Notes under the pieces: model-generated | The model's database searches: none | The model's input: only the letters and a program-made list of their open reading frames with translations | What the model was told of the DNA's origin: nothing | Shown here: piece after piece, positions 1 through 8,668 of the stretch | Numbering within the stretch: the stretch's first letter is position 1 | How the letters are laid out: the number at the start of each line of letters is the position of its first letter | NCBI RefSeq assembly: GCF_000025265.1 | Contig: NC_013739.1 | Coordinates: 3,768,001-3,832,000, forward strand | Length of the DNA stretch: 64,000 nucleotides | Direction: 5' to 3' | DNA from: Conexibacter woesei DSM 14684 | Lineage (GTDB): Bacteria; Actinomycetota; Thermoleophilia; Solirubrobacterales; Solirubrobacteraceae | Translations under genes and position numbers: made by a program

Positions 1-262
1 CGACGCGCGCGGTGTAGTCGCCGATGATCAGGACGACCGTGTGGCCGAGGTCCTGGAACTCGCGCAGCTTCCCGAGCACGACCGTGAAGCCGAGGTGGAT
101 GTCGGGCGCGGTCGGGTCGATCCCCAGCTTCACGCGCAGCGGGCGGCCCTCGCGTGCCGCCAGCTCCAGCTTCCGCTGCAGGCCGCCGTCCGGCAGGCAG
201 TCGACGGCGTTGCGCGCGAGCCAGGCCGCGGCCGCGGCGGGCGTGGAGGTCTCGGTTGCCAT
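1..262 (-). CDS. tyrS: Tyrosyl-tRNA synthetase, N-terminal part (gene runs off the window)
   Basis: This enzyme charges tRNA-Tyr with tyrosine in the cytoplasm. Only about 87 residues lie in the window. They hold the class I synthetase signature: [15 protein letters not shown] is the TyrS form of the KxGxDPTxxxxHxGH region with the HIGH-type motif, followed by the [12 protein letters not shown] segment typical of bacterial TyrS. The start is ATG at 262. A TAGCAT -10 box lies only 9 nt upstream, so the mRNA is probably leaderless. The gene is divergent from the penicillin-binding protein gene. The rest of the protein, including the KMSKS loop, is outside the window. Confidence 0.9.
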   Translation of the reverse strand, partial: MATETSTPAAAAAWLARNAVDCLPDGGLQRKLELAAREGRPLRVKLGIDPTAPDIHLGFTVVLGKLREFQDLGHTVVLIIGDYTARV

Positions 263-271
263 GGAACCCCA

Positions 272-277
272 ATGCTA
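272..277 (-). promoter_or_regulatory. Probable -10 box of tyrS (leaderless transcript)
   Basis: TAGCAT on the minus strand ends 9 nt before the tyrS ATG, so transcription would begin at or next to the start codon. No convincing -35 hexamer was seen. On the other strand the overlapping TAGACT (276-281) could be a -10 for the penicillin-binding protein gene, with a 5' leader of about 85 nt. Confidence 0.45.
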
Positions 278-371
278 GACTGGATCTCCCGGTGAGGCCC
301 TTGCCGCCAAGGCCCGCCCAACCGGCACGACGGCCTCGGAGCGCACGAGACCTCGGGTGCCGGACCGACGT

Positions 372-2825
372 ATGAGCTTCGACGGGAACACACCCAGCCA
401 GGGCAGCCGCCGTTCGAGGCTCCTTCCCTTCCGCCGCCGGCGGAAGCCGGACGGCACGCGCCCCAAGATCAAGAAGCTGCGCCTCTTTTCGATCCTCGCC
501 GGCCTCTCGCTGCTCGCGATCGTCTCGACCGTCTTCGGGATGATGATGGCCGTCGCGTCCGACCTGCCCGACCTCGAGAACAGAGAGCAGTACCGCGTCA
601 CGAAGGACAACTCGGTCCTGCTCGACTACCGCGGCCGGCAGCTCGGGATCATGCAGAACAACCAGAACGTCGTGCTGGTGTCCGGCACGCAGATCGCGCC
701 CGCGATGAAGCACGCGATCATCGCGATCGAGGACAAGCGCTTCTACCAGAACAGAGGCTTCGACGTGAAGGGCATCGCGCGCGCGGTGTGGATGGACGTG
801 ACGAGAGGCGGCGCGGTCCAGGGCGCCTCGACGATCACGCAGCAGTTCGTCAAGAACGCGCTGGAGGCGCAGAACAGACGAACGCTGTTCCAGAAGCTGC
901 GCGAGGCGGCGCTCGCGTACCACCTGACGCGCAAGTGGTCGAAGGAGAAGATCCTCACCGAGTATCTGAACCAGATCTACTTCGGCAACGGCGCGCACGG
1001 GATCGAGTCCGCGGCGCGCGTCTACTTCGGCAAGCGCCACGCGTACGGCGAGCCGGGCGGCTGCGGCTCCACGAGAGCGAACATGTGCGCCTCGGAGCTG
1101 ACGACGGCCGAGTCGGCGCTGATCGCCGCCGTCGTCGCCTCCCCGAGCATGTACGACCCGATAACGAACCCTGACAACGCGAAGAGACGGCGCGACCTCG
1201 TGCTGCGCTACATGCGCGACCAGGACTACATCACCGCGGCCGAGTACGCGGACGACATCGAGGATCCGCTGCCGACGCAGGACGATCTGACGCCGCCGCA
1301 GGAGAAGACGCAGGCGCCGTACTTCACGAGCTGGGTGCGCCAGCAGGTCGTCGACCACTTCGGCCCGTTCAAGGCGTTCAGCGGTGGGCTCAAGATCACG
1401 ACGTCGCTCGACCTCGACCTGCAGACCGCCGCCGAGCAGACGATCAGCCAGATGCTGCCCGCCGGATCGGGGCTGCCGTCCGCATCGCTCGTCGCGATCG
1501 ACAACAAGACCGGCGAGGTGCGCGCGATGGTCGGCGGCGACGACTACACGACGCGGCCGTTCAACCTCGCGACGCAGGGCCAGCGCCAGCCGGGCTCGAC
1601 CTTCAAGCCGTTCACGCTGGCCGCCGCGCTCGAAACGGGCATCTCGCCTGACAACGTCTACGCCTCCTCCCCGAAGGAGTTCCCGGTCCCGGGGACCAAC
1701 GGCAAGGAGGCGTTCATCGTCAGAAACTACGGCGACTCGTACTCCGGCAGCACGTCGCTGCGCAGCGCGACGACGACGTCGGACAACTCGGTCTACGCCG
1801 AGGTCGGGCTCCAGGTCGGCACGAAGAAGATCGCGCGCGTCGCACGCAGAATGGGGATCCGCACGCCGATCTCGACGAACCCGGCGATGACGCTCGGCGG
1901 CTTGAGAGAGGGCGTCACTCCGCTCGACATGGCGCACGCGTACCAGACGTTCGCGACCGGCGGCAAGCGGATGTGGAACGACGACCTCGGCGCGCCCGAC
2001 CGCGGCCCGATCGGCATCCACCTTGTCAGGGACGGCAAGGGCAAGGTCATAAGAGACAACCGCAAGACGCTGAAGACCAAGCAGGTGATCCCGGCGGCGG
2101 TCGCGCAGACCTCGACGGAGATCCTCCAGTCGGTCGTCTCCTACGGCACCGGCACCGCCGCCCAGATCGGCGGCTTCGCCGCCGGCAAGACCGGCACCAC
2201 CGAGAACTACGGCGACGCCTGGTTCGTCGGCTGGAACGAGGAGCTGACCGTCGCGATCTGGGTCGGCTACCCGGACAGACTCGTGCCGATGCTGACGCAG
2301 TACGCCGGCGAGCCGGTGGCAGGCGGCACGTATCCCGCGCAGCTGTGGCAGAACTTCATGCTTCAGGCGAAGGCGATCCTGGAGCAGCAGCGGGCCGACG
2401 ACGAGGCCGCGCGCAACGGCGACCAGACGAGCACGACCTCGACGACGCCGACGGTCCCGGACAGCGACGACTACGCACCGGCGCCGGAGACGTCGTCCCC
2501 TCCGGACGTGCCGAGCGAGAGCGCCGGCGGGGCGACGGACGGCACGACCGACGGGACCGACGGGACGACCGGCGGGACCGATGGCGGCACCGGCGGCACG
2601 ACCGGCGGCACCGGCGGCGGCGACACCGGCGCGGGCACCGGCGACGGTGGTGGAGGCGACACCGGCGCGGGCACAGGCGGTGGTGACACCGGCGGCGGTG
2701 ACACGGGCGCCGGCGACGGTGGAGGTGACACCGGCGCGGACCCCGGCGGCGGTGACACCGGCGCGGGCACCGGCGGCGACACCGGCGGCGCGTCCGGCGG
2801 TGGCGCGGCCGCGCCGACGCCCTAG
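372..2825 (+). CDS. Class A penicillin-binding protein (bifunctional glycosyltransferase/transpeptidase)
   Basis: Bifunctional cell-wall enzyme that polymerises lipid II and cross-links peptidoglycan outside the membrane. The chosen ATG (372) gives 817 aa; an in-frame GTG at 357 would add five residues. Order: basic cytoplasmic tail (1-40), one TM anchor (about 42-64), GT51 domain with AIEDKRF (catalytic Glu about 120) and STITQQ, then a transpeptidase domain with STFK (nucleophile Ser about 409), SDN (about 470) and KTGTT (about 606). From about residue 685 the protein becomes a Thr/Ser/Asp stretch and then about 100 residues of Gly/Thr/Asp-rich repeats (GGDTGAGTG-like), probably an extended tail in the wall. 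Several AGA Arg codons occur. The gene is convergent with mpg. Confidence 0.93.
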   Translation: MSFDGNTPSQGSRRSRLLPFRRRRKPDGTRPKIKKLRLFSILAGLSLLAIVSTVFGMMMAVASDLPDLENREQYRVTKDNSVLLDYRGRQLGIMQNNQNVVLVSGTQIAPAMKHAIIAIEDKRFYQNRGFDVKGIARAVWMDVTRGGAVQGASTITQQFVKNALEAQNRRTLFQKLREAALAYHLTRKWSKEKILTEYLNQIYFGNGAHGIESAARVYFGKRHAYGEPGGCGSTRANMCASELTTAESALIAAVVASPSMYDPITNPDNAKRRRDLVLRYMRDQDYITAAEYADDIEDPLPTQDDLTPPQEKTQAPYFTSWVRQQVVDHFGPFKAFSGGLKITTSLDLDLQTAAEQTISQMLPAGSGLPSASLVAIDNKTGEVRAMVGGDDYTTRPFNLATQGQRQPGSTFKPFTLAAALETGISPDNVYASSPKEFPVPGTNGKEAFIVRNYGDSYSGSTSLRSATTTSDNSVYAEVGLQVGTKKIARVARRMGIRTPISTNPAMTLGGLREGVTPLDMAHAYQTFATGGKRMWNDDLGAPDRGPIGIHLVRDGKGKVIRDNRKTLKTKQVIPAAVAQTSTEILQSVVSYGTGTAAQIGGFAAGKTGTTENYGDAWFVGWNEELTVAIWVGYPDRLVPMLTQYAGEPVAGGTYPAQLWQNFMLQAKAILEQQRADDEAARNGDQTSTTSTTPTVPDSDDYAPAPETSSPPDVPSESAGGATDGTTDGTDGTTGGTDGGTGGTTGGTGGGDTGAGTGDGGGGDTGAGTGGGDTGGGDTGAGDGGGDTGADPGGGDTGAGTGGDTGGASGGGAAAPTP
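2570..2820 (+). repeat. Low-complexity Gly/Thr/Asp repeat tail in the PBP gene
   Basis: Imperfect short repeats built on GGCGACACCGGCG-like units encode Gly-Gly-Asp-Thr-Gly runs at the C-terminus of the penicillin-binding protein. Array length could easily change by slippage. The catalytic domains end before it. Confidence 0.7.
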
Positions 2826-2865
2826 AACCGCGCGAGGGCGCGCGCCGAGGGCGAGCGCGCGGAGG

Positions 2866-3480
2866 TCAGCGGCGGCCGCTACGCGGCGGCAGCAGGCCGG
2901 GCGGCCACGGCTTCGAGACGCTGCGGGAGCCGCGGGCGCAGAAGCGCCACGGCAGCTCCGCGGCCTTCGTGATCCCGATGCGCGGACCGGCGATCAGCTC
3001 CGGCGCCGGCCGCTCCGGCGGGCGCGGGAGGATCCGGATCGGGCCGTCGACGAGGTCACCGTCGTTGCCGTTCAGCTCGATCGCGAGCGCCTGCGTCAGT
3101 TTGCCCGGCCCGGAGCAGAGGTCCTCGACCCGTTCCAGCCCGCGCCGCGCGCGCATCGCCGGCAGCCCGTCGAGCGGCTCCAGCGCGCGGATCAGCACCG
3201 CCGCGCCGATGCCCTCCGCCTCCGAGACGGCGTTGACGAGCGCGTGGATCCCGTAGGAGCGGTACACGTAGGCGTGGCCGGGCGGGCCGAACAGCGTCCG
3301 GGTGCGCGGCGTCAGGCCGACGTACGCATGACACGCCGGCTCGGAGTCGTGGTACGCCTCGGTCTCGGCGATCACGCCGCTCGTCTCGCCATGCGCGAGC
3401 ACGCAGCCGACGAGGTCGCGCGCCACGTCGAGCACGGGGCGCGCGTAGAAGGCGCGGGGCAGCGGCGCCGGGGCGCTCAC
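2866..3480 (-). CDS. mpg: 3-methyladenine DNA glycosylase (AAG/Mpg family)
   Basis: Base-excision repair enzyme that removes alkylated purines. The GTG start at 3480 overlaps the argH stop (GTGA), giving 204 aa, the usual length for the family. Diagnostic segments: [13 protein letters not shown] near the N-terminus, [17 protein letters not shown] with the catalytic Glu and neighbouring residues, [27 protein letters not shown], and [11 protein letters not shown]. The open frame continues upstream through argH, but that part is a shadow. The gene is translationally coupled to argH at the distal end of the amino-acid run. Confidence 0.92.
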   Translation of the reverse strand: MSAPAPLPRAFYARPVLDVARDLVGCVLAHGETSGVIAETEAYHDSEPACHAYVGLTPRTRTLFGPPGHAYVYRSYGIHALVNAVSEAEGIGAAVLIRALEPLDGLPAMRARRGLERVEDLCSGPGKLTQALAIELNGNDGDLVDGPIRILPRPPERPAPELIAGPRIGITKAAELPWRFCARGSRSVSKPWPPGLLPPRSGRR

Positions 3481-4835
3481 CCCAGCAGCGCGCGGGCGCG
3501 GTCGAGCTGCTCGCGCACGCGGCGCAGGCTCGTCCCGCCCTCGGAGTCCTTCGACTCCAGCCACCGCTCGCCCCTGAGCACCTCGTAGTACTCGCCGTCG
3601 AGCAGCTCGGACTGCTCCCGGATCTCCGTCAAGGTCAGCTCGGTCAGCGTGCGACCGCTGTCGACCGCCTGCTTGACGAGTCCGGCGACGACGCCGTGGC
3701 ACTCGCGGAACGGCATCCCGCGGCGCACGAGCAGGTCGGCGACGTCGGTCGCGGCGGGGAACTCGTCGCTCGCCGCCTCCGCCATCCGCTCGCGGTCGAA
3801 GGCGATCCCCTCGATCATGCCGGCGGCCGCCGCGAGGCACAGCTCGAGCGTGTCGACCGCGTCGAAGAGGTGCTCCTTGTCCTCCTGCATGTCCTTGTTG
3901 TAGGTCAGCGGGAGCGCGTGCATCGTGCCCTGGAGCGCGACGAAGTGGCCGGCGATCCGGGGCGCCTTCGCGCGCAGCAGCTCGGCCGCGTCCGGGTTCT
4001 TCTTCTGCGGCATGATCGACGAGCCCGACGCCCACGCGTCGGAGACCTCGGCGAACGCGAACTCCGAGCTGGACCACAGCACGATCTCGGCCCCGAGGCG
4101 CGAGAGGTGCGTGCCGCACGTCGCCGCCGCGGCGAGGTAGTCGAGCACGAAGTCGCGGTTGGAGACCGCGTCGATCGAGTTCTCCGCGACGCCGGCGAAG
4201 CCCAGCTCGCGCGCCACCAGCTGGCGATCGGTGTCGAAGTTGACGCCGGCGAGCGCGCCCGCGCCGAGCGGCAGTCTCGCGGTCGCCTGCTCGACGGCGG
4301 CGAACTTCTCCAGGTCGCGCGCAAGCATCCAGACGTACGCGAGCAGGTGGTGACTGAGGTAGACGGGCTGCGCGCGCTGCAGATGCGTGTAGCCCGGCAT
4401 CCGCCAGTCGAGGTGGCGCTCGGCGGTCGCGACGAGCGCGCGCATCAGCCCGCGGATCGCCTCCTGCGCGGCCTGCGCGTGGGCGCGCGTGAACAGCGCC
4501 ATGTCCGTCGCGACCTGGTCGTTGCGCGAGCGCGCCGTGTGCAGCTTCCCGCCCACTCTGCCGGCGAGCTGCGTGATCCGCCGCTCGATCGCCATGTGGA
4601 TGTCCTCGTCGTCGGGCTCGAACGGGAACGATCCGTCCTGCAGCTCCTGCTCGACGCTGTCCAGCGCCCTCAGCAGCGCGTCGCGGTCGTCCTGGCCGAT
4701 GATCCCCTGCGCGGCGAGCATCTTCGCGTGCGCGCGGGAGAGGTCGACGTCGTAGGGACCGAGGCGCCAGTCGAAGCCGATCGACGCGTTGAGCTGCTGG
4801 AAGACAGGGTGCTGGGGCTCGCTGAAGCGGGACAT
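3477..4835 (-). CDS. argH: Argininosuccinate lyase
   Basis: Splits argininosuccinate into arginine and fumarate, the last step of arginine synthesis. It has 452 aa, normal for the family. The superfamily signature [12 protein letters not shown], with the loop that carries the catalytic Ser, lies about residues 270-285. TARSRNDQV, near residue 100, and TPLQRAQP-like HLQRAQPV, near residue 150, are also present. The start is ATG at 4835. It sits 11 nt downstream of the DegT aminotransferase gene and overlaps mpg. No other arg gene is nearby. Confidence 0.95.
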   Translation of the reverse strand: MSRFSEPQHPVFQQLNASIGFDWRLGPYDVDLSRAHAKMLAAQGIIGQDDRDALLRALDSVEQELQDGSFPFEPDDEDIHMAIERRITQLAGRVGGKLHTARSRNDQVATDMALFTRAHAQAAQEAIRGLMRALVATAERHLDWRMPGYTHLQRAQPVYLSHHLLAYVWMLARDLEKFAAVEQATARLPLGAGALAGVNFDTDRQLVARELGFAGVAENSIDAVSNRDFVLDYLAAAATCGTHLSRLGAEIVLWSSSEFAFAEVSDAWASGSSIMPQKKNPDAAELLRAKAPRIAGHFVALQGTMHALPLTYNKDMQEDKEHLFDAVDTLELCLAAAAGMIEGIAFDRERMAEAASDEFPAATDVADLLVRRGMPFRECHGVVAGLVKQAVDSGRTLTELTLTEIREQSELLDGEYYEVLRGERWLESKDSEGGTSLRRVREQLDRARALLG

Positions 4836-4846
4836 GGGCGGCGAGT

Positions 4847-5980
4847 CTACGCGGCGGGCGCGCCGGCCAGCACGCCGCGCAGCTCCTGCGTCACGCGCGC
4901 GACCTGACCCTCGGTCATCGCGGGGAAGAACGGCAGTGCGATCGAGCGCGCGGCGACGTCCTCGCAGACCGGGAACTGCCCCTCGCGATGGCCGAAGCGC
5001 TCGCGGTAGAAGCTCATCAGGTGGATCGCCGGCAGGTACGGCTTGCTCTGGATCCCGCGCGCGGCGAGCGCGCGGATCGTCTCGTCACGGTCGACGGCGT
5101 GCGGCAGCTGAACGACGAAGACGAACCAGCCGCGGACGTTGCCGTCGTGGTCCTCGCACGGCAGCGTCAGGTCCTCGACCGGGTCGGCGGCGAACGCGGT
5201 GCGGTACGCCGCGGCGACACGCGCGCGGTCGGCGAGCATCTGGTCGAGCCGCCCGAGCTGCGCGAGGCCGAGCGCGCAGGCGATGTCCGAGAGGCGGTAG
5301 TTGAAGCCGAGCCGGTCGTGGTCGAGCCAACCCATGTCGGGCGCGCGGCCCTGGTTGCGCTCGGAGTCGATCCGCTCCTTGTGCGCGGCGTCGCCGAGCG
5401 CGATCAGGCCACCCTCGCCGGTCGTGATCTGCTTGTTGGCGTAGAAGGCGAAGACCGCCGGGTGGCCGCGCCCGCCGACGGCAACGCCGTCGGGATGGGA
5501 CGCGCCGAGCGCCTCGCAGGCGTCCTCGACGATCGGCAGGCCGTGCCGCTCCAGCGCCGGCGTATCGGCCGGGTAGCCGAAGATGTGGACCGGCAGCAGC
5601 GCGCTCGTGCGCTCCGTGATCGCCGTCGCCGCGGCGGCCGGGTCGATGTTGAGCGTGACCGGGTCGATGTCGGCGAAGACCGGCGTCGCGCGCTCGTAGA
5701 GGATCGCGTTGGCGGAGGCGACGAACGAGAACGGGCTCGTGACGACCTCGTCCCCCTCCGAGACGCCGGCGGCGCGCAGCGCGAGGTGCAGGCCGGCGGT
5801 CCCGCTCGACACCGCGGAGGCGTGCGCGGCGCCGAGCCGCTCGGCGAACGCCTGCTCGAAGGCGGGCACGCGCGGCCCGAGCGAGAGGTGCCCGGAGCGC
5901 AGCACCTCCAGCACGCGGTCCTCCTCCTCACGGCCGAGGACCGGCTTCGCGAGCGGGATCACGTCAGTCTCGACGCTCAC
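4847..5980 (-). CDS. DegT/DnrJ/EryC1-family PLP aminotransferase
   Basis: Fold-type I PLP enzyme of the family that usually aminates nucleotide-linked keto-sugars. The GTG start at 5980 overlaps the cimA stop (GTGA), giving 377 aa. Seen: SSGTAGLHLAL (PLP phosphate contact), VEDACEALGA (Asp pairing the pyridine N), and FAFYANKQITTGEGG with the likely Schiff-base Lys at about 183. The N-terminal IPLAKPVLGREE is typical. It lies between cimA and argH, an unusual place for a sugar aminotransferase, and no sugar-nucleotide genes adjoin it. The true substrate is unknown; a role in amino-acid metabolism is possible but unproven. Confidence 0.82.
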   Translation of the reverse strand: MSVETDVIPLAKPVLGREEEDRVLEVLRSGHLSLGPRVPAFEQAFAERLGAAHASAVSSGTAGLHLALRAAGVSEGDEVVTSPFSFVASANAILYERATPVFADIDPVTLNIDPAAAATAITERTSALLPVHIFGYPADTPALERHGLPIVEDACEALGASHPDGVAVGGRGHPAVFAFYANKQITTGEGGLIALGDAAHKERIDSERNQGRAPDMGWLDHDRLGFNYRLSDIACALGLAQLGRLDQMLADRARVAAAYRTAFAADPVEDLTLPCEDHDGNVRGWFVFVVQLPHAVDRDETIRALAARGIQSKPYLPAIHLMSFYRERFGHREGQFPVCEDVAARSIALPFFPAMTEGQVARVTQELRGVLAGAPAA

Positions 5981-7587
5981 GAGGAGGCGCGCTCCGTCGC
6001 GGCGTCGGCGGGCGCGGCAGTCTCGCGCCCAGCCTGGGTCGCGTACTCGAGCGAGTCGACGAGCGCGTCCCAGGAGGCGGCGATGACGTTCTCCGAGACG
6101 CCGATCGAACCCCACACGTCGTGGCCGTCGGAGGCGTCGAGCAGCACGCGCGTGACCGCCTCGGTCCCCTTCGTCTCATCGAGGATGCGGACCTTGAAGT
6201 TGACGAGGCCGGTGTCGTCGAGGTGCGGGTGCGTGTCGCTGAGGACGGCGCGCAGCGCGTTGTCGAGCGCATGGACCGGGCCGTTGCCCTCGCCGGTGCG
6301 GACGTAGCGCTCACCGTCGACCCAGATCTTGATCGTCGCCTCGGTCTCGACCTTGCCGTCGGCGCGCTGCTCGACGATCACGCGCCACGACTCGAGCGTG
6401 AACAGCTGCTCGTACTCGCCCGACTCCTTGCGCAGCAGCAGCTCGAACGAGCCGTCGGCGGCCTCGTAGTGATAGCCCCTGTGCTCCAGCTCCTTGACGC
6501 GCTCGATCACCCGCCGCGCGGCGGCGTCATCGAGCGCGATCCCGGCCTCCTCCGCGCGGGCGGCGACCGTCCCCTTGCCCGACAGCTCGGAGATCAGCAG
6601 CTCGCGGCGGTTGCCGACGAGCGCCGGATCCATGTGCTCGAACGTCGTCGCGTCCGCCATCACGCCGGCGACGTGCATGCCGCCCTTGTGCGCGAACGCG
6701 TTCTTGCCGATGTACGGCTGGTCGGCGTTGGGGGTGCGGTTGAGCAGCTCGTCGAGGTAGTGCGCGGTCTCGGTCAACGTCGCGAGCTGCGCGGGCGCGA
6801 TGCAGTCGTGGCCGAGCTTCAGCTGGAGGTTCGGGACGATCGAGACGAGGTTGGCGTTGCCGCAGCGCTCGCCGTAGCCGTTCATCGTCCCCTGCACGTG
6901 CGTCGCGCCGGCCTCGACCGCGGCGAGCGAGTTGGCGACGCCGACGCCGGCGTCGTCGTGGCAGTGGATCCCGATGCGCACGCCGGTGTCGGCGAGGTGC
7001 GCCGTGATGTCGGCGACTGCCGTCGCGATCTGGCCCGGAAGGTGGGCGCCGTTGGTGTCGCACGGGACGACCGTCTCGGCGCCGGCCTCCGCCGCCGCGC
7101 GCAGGCAGCGCAGCGCGTAGTCGCGGTCGGCGTGCCAGCCGTCGAAGCAGTGCTCGGCGTCATAGACGACGCGCTTGCCCTCGGCGACGAGGAACGCGAC
7201 CGACTCCTCGATCATCCGCAGGTTCTCGTCGCGGTCGACCTTGACGACCTTCTCCAGGTGCAGGCTCCAGGTCTTGCCGACGATCGTGCAGACGGGCGCG
7301 AACGAGTCGACCAGCACGCGCAGCGCGGCGTCGTCCTCTGCGCGCGCGTCGCGGCGGCGGGTCATCCCGAACGCCGCGATCTGCGCGTGCGCGAACGTCT
7401 CGCGCGAGAGCAGCTCGAACAGCTCCAGCTCCTTCGGGTTGGAGCTGGGGAAGCCGGCCTCGATCAGCTCGACGCCGAGCGCGTCGAGCCTGTGCGCGAC
7501 GCGCAGCTTCTCCTCTGCGGACAGCGACATCCCCTCGCCCTGCATGCCGTCGCGGAGGGTGGTGTCGTACAGCTGGATGGCGGTCAT
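5977..7587 (-). CDS. cimA: (R)-citramalate synthase
   Basis: Condenses pyruvate with acetyl-CoA to citramalate, the threonine-independent entry to isoleucine; LeuCD and LeuB then carry the product on to 2-oxobutyrate. 536 aa from the ATG at 7587, which follows an AGGA element at good spacing; an in-frame TTG 24 nt upstream is less likely. HMGL-like TIM barrel: YDTTLRDGMQGEG at the N-terminus, HCHDDAGVGVANS, and GYGERCGNANL. The C-terminal part has the regulatory LeuA-type dimer fold (VLLDASDGHDVWGS). The N-terminal DGMQGEGMSLS pattern fits the citramalate synthase branch rather than LeuA, and a separate leuA is present. Confidence 0.88.
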   Translation of the reverse strand: MTAIQLYDTTLRDGMQGEGMSLSAEEKLRVAHRLDALGVELIEAGFPSSNPKELELFELLSRETFAHAQIAAFGMTRRRDARAEDDAALRVLVDSFAPVCTIVGKTWSLHLEKVVKVDRDENLRMIEESVAFLVAEGKRVVYDAEHCFDGWHADRDYALRCLRAAAEAGAETVVPCDTNGAHLPGQIATAVADITAHLADTGVRIGIHCHDDAGVGVANSLAAVEAGATHVQGTMNGYGERCGNANLVSIVPNLQLKLGHDCIAPAQLATLTETAHYLDELLNRTPNADQPYIGKNAFAHKGGMHVAGVMADATTFEHMDPALVGNRRELLISELSGKGTVAARAEEAGIALDDAAARRVIERVKELEHRGYHYEAADGSFELLLRKESGEYEQLFTLESWRVIVEQRADGKVETEATIKIWVDGERYVRTGEGNGPVHALDNALRAVLSDTHPHLDDTGLVNFKVRILDETKGTEAVTRVLLDASDGHDVWGSIGVSENVIAASWDALVDSLEYATQAGRETAAPADAATERASS

Positions 7588-7636
7588 GTCGTTCTTGTCC
7601 TGTCGTCTCAACGGGTGGGCGGATGCACAGCTGGCA

Positions 7637-7670
7637 GCCGGCCCGCGCGCCTGCGCGCGCTTCAGCCGGC
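7637..7670 (-). promoter_or_regulatory. GC-rich two-part hairpin between ilvE and cimA
   Basis: Outer arms GCCGGC/GCCGGC (7637-7642 and 7665-7670) enclose inner arms GCGCGC/GCGCGC. The structure overlaps the stop codon of the 15-codon ORF next to it and is followed by no T-run. It could be an attenuator, a processing site or a barrier setting cimA expression apart from ilvE. Confidence 0.4.
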
Positions 7671-7709
7671 CGTGCCGGTAATTCGCCCGTTGAACGAGAG
7701 GAAGGTCAT
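7662..7709 (-). CDS. Possible 15-residue leader peptide before cimA
   Basis: A short ORF encodes MTFLSFNGRITGTAG. It begins 14 nt after the ilvE stop codon, with AGAGG placed 5 nt before its ATG, a better ribosome site than most genes here have. It ends inside the stem of the GC-rich hairpin at 7637-7670, 74 nt before the cimA ATG. It is not enriched in Ile, Leu or Val codons, so classical attenuation is not obvious. It may equally be chance or a translational coupler. Confidence 0.3.
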   Translation of the reverse strand: MTFLSFNGRITGTAG

Positions 7710-7723
7710 GACTGCCTCTGATC

Positions 7724-8659
7724 CTACGCAGTCTTGGCCGGAACCGCCACGATGTCGTTCCACTTCAGGTAGCGCTCGTCGCGCGCGTGGAGCGCGTCGT
7801 CGAACACCTTCTGGAGGCGCTTGGTGACCGGACCGGGCTCGCCGGAGCCGACCGGGCGGTCGTCTATCTCGCGGATCGGCGTCAGCTCGGCGGCCGTCCC
7901 CGTCATGAAGATCTCGTCGCAGAGGTACAGCTCGGCGCGCGCGATGTCGCGCTCGACCAGCTCGACGCCCTCGTCCTTGGCGATCTCGATCACCGACTGG
8001 CGGTTGATGCCGTTGAGGATCCCGTTCGTCTGCGACGGCGTCACGATCTTGCCGTCCTGCACGAGGAAGAGGTTCTCGCCCGTGCCCTCGCAGACGTAGC
8101 CGTGCTGGTCGAGCAGGATCCCCTCCTCGTAGCCGGCCTTGTGCGACTCGATCTTCGCCAGCACGCTGTTGAGGTACTGGCCGGAGGCCTTCGCGTGCGG
8201 GATCAGCGAGTCGCCGCTGATGCGGCGCCAACTGGAGACCTTGGCGCGGACGCCCTTCGTCTTGCCCTCGTCGCCGAGGTAGGCGCCCCACGACCAGGCC
8301 GCGATCGAGACCTCGACCGGAGCGTCGAGCGGGTTGAGCCCCATCACGCCGGCGCCGCGGTAGACGATCGGCCGGATGTAGCAGGCGGGCAGCCCGTTGC
8401 GGCCGATCAGCTCGTGGATCGCGGCCTTGATCTGCTCGCGCGTGTACGGCACCGGCATGTAGTAGAGCGCGGCCGATCTGAACAGACGATCGACGTGCTC
8501 GTCGTTGCGGAAGACGGCGGTCCCCCGTTCGGTCTCGTAGGCGCGAATGCCCTCGAAGACGCCGGTGCCGTAGTGCAGCGCGTGGGTCAATACGTGGACC
8601 TTCGCGTCCTCCCAGGCGACGAGCTCCCCGTTCATCCAGATGAGGTCCGCTTGCTCCAC
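7724..8659 (-). CDS. ilvE: Branched-chain amino-acid aminotransferase
   Basis: Final transamination step for leucine, isoleucine and valine. It has 311 aa, fold-type IV PLP enzyme. Features: HALHYGTGVFEGIRAYE, the substrate-facing segment, about 27-43; IRPIVYRGAG; IPHAKASGQYLNS with the PLP Lys at about 163; EGTGENLFLV; and ITPSQT-like IVTPSQTNGILNGI. The start is ATG at 8659, 9 nt after leuB. It belongs to the leuC-leuD-leuB-ilvE run and ends 14 nt before the short leader ORF. Confidence 0.95.
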   Translation of the reverse strand: MEQADLIWMNGELVAWEDAKVHVLTHALHYGTGVFEGIRAYETERGTAVFRNDEHVDRLFRSAALYYMPVPYTREQIKAAIHELIGRNGLPACYIRPIVYRGAGVMGLNPLDAPVEVSIAAWSWGAYLGDEGKTKGVRAKVSSWRRISGDSLIPHAKASGQYLNSVLAKIESHKAGYEEGILLDQHGYVCEGTGENLFLVQDGKIVTPSQTNGILNGINRQSVIEIAKDEGVELVERDIARAELYLCDEIFMTGTAAELTPIREIDDRPVGSGEPGPVTKRLQKVFDDALHARDERYLKWNDIVAVPAKTA

Positions 8660-8668
8660 GACTGCTCC

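Noticed and set aside
2866-4119. Long mpg frame reaching into argH
   Set aside because: Homology begins at the GTG of 3480, which overlaps the argH stop.
6121-7827. 568-codon plus-strand frame opposite cimA
   Set aside because: Shadow of cimA; no domain and biased composition.
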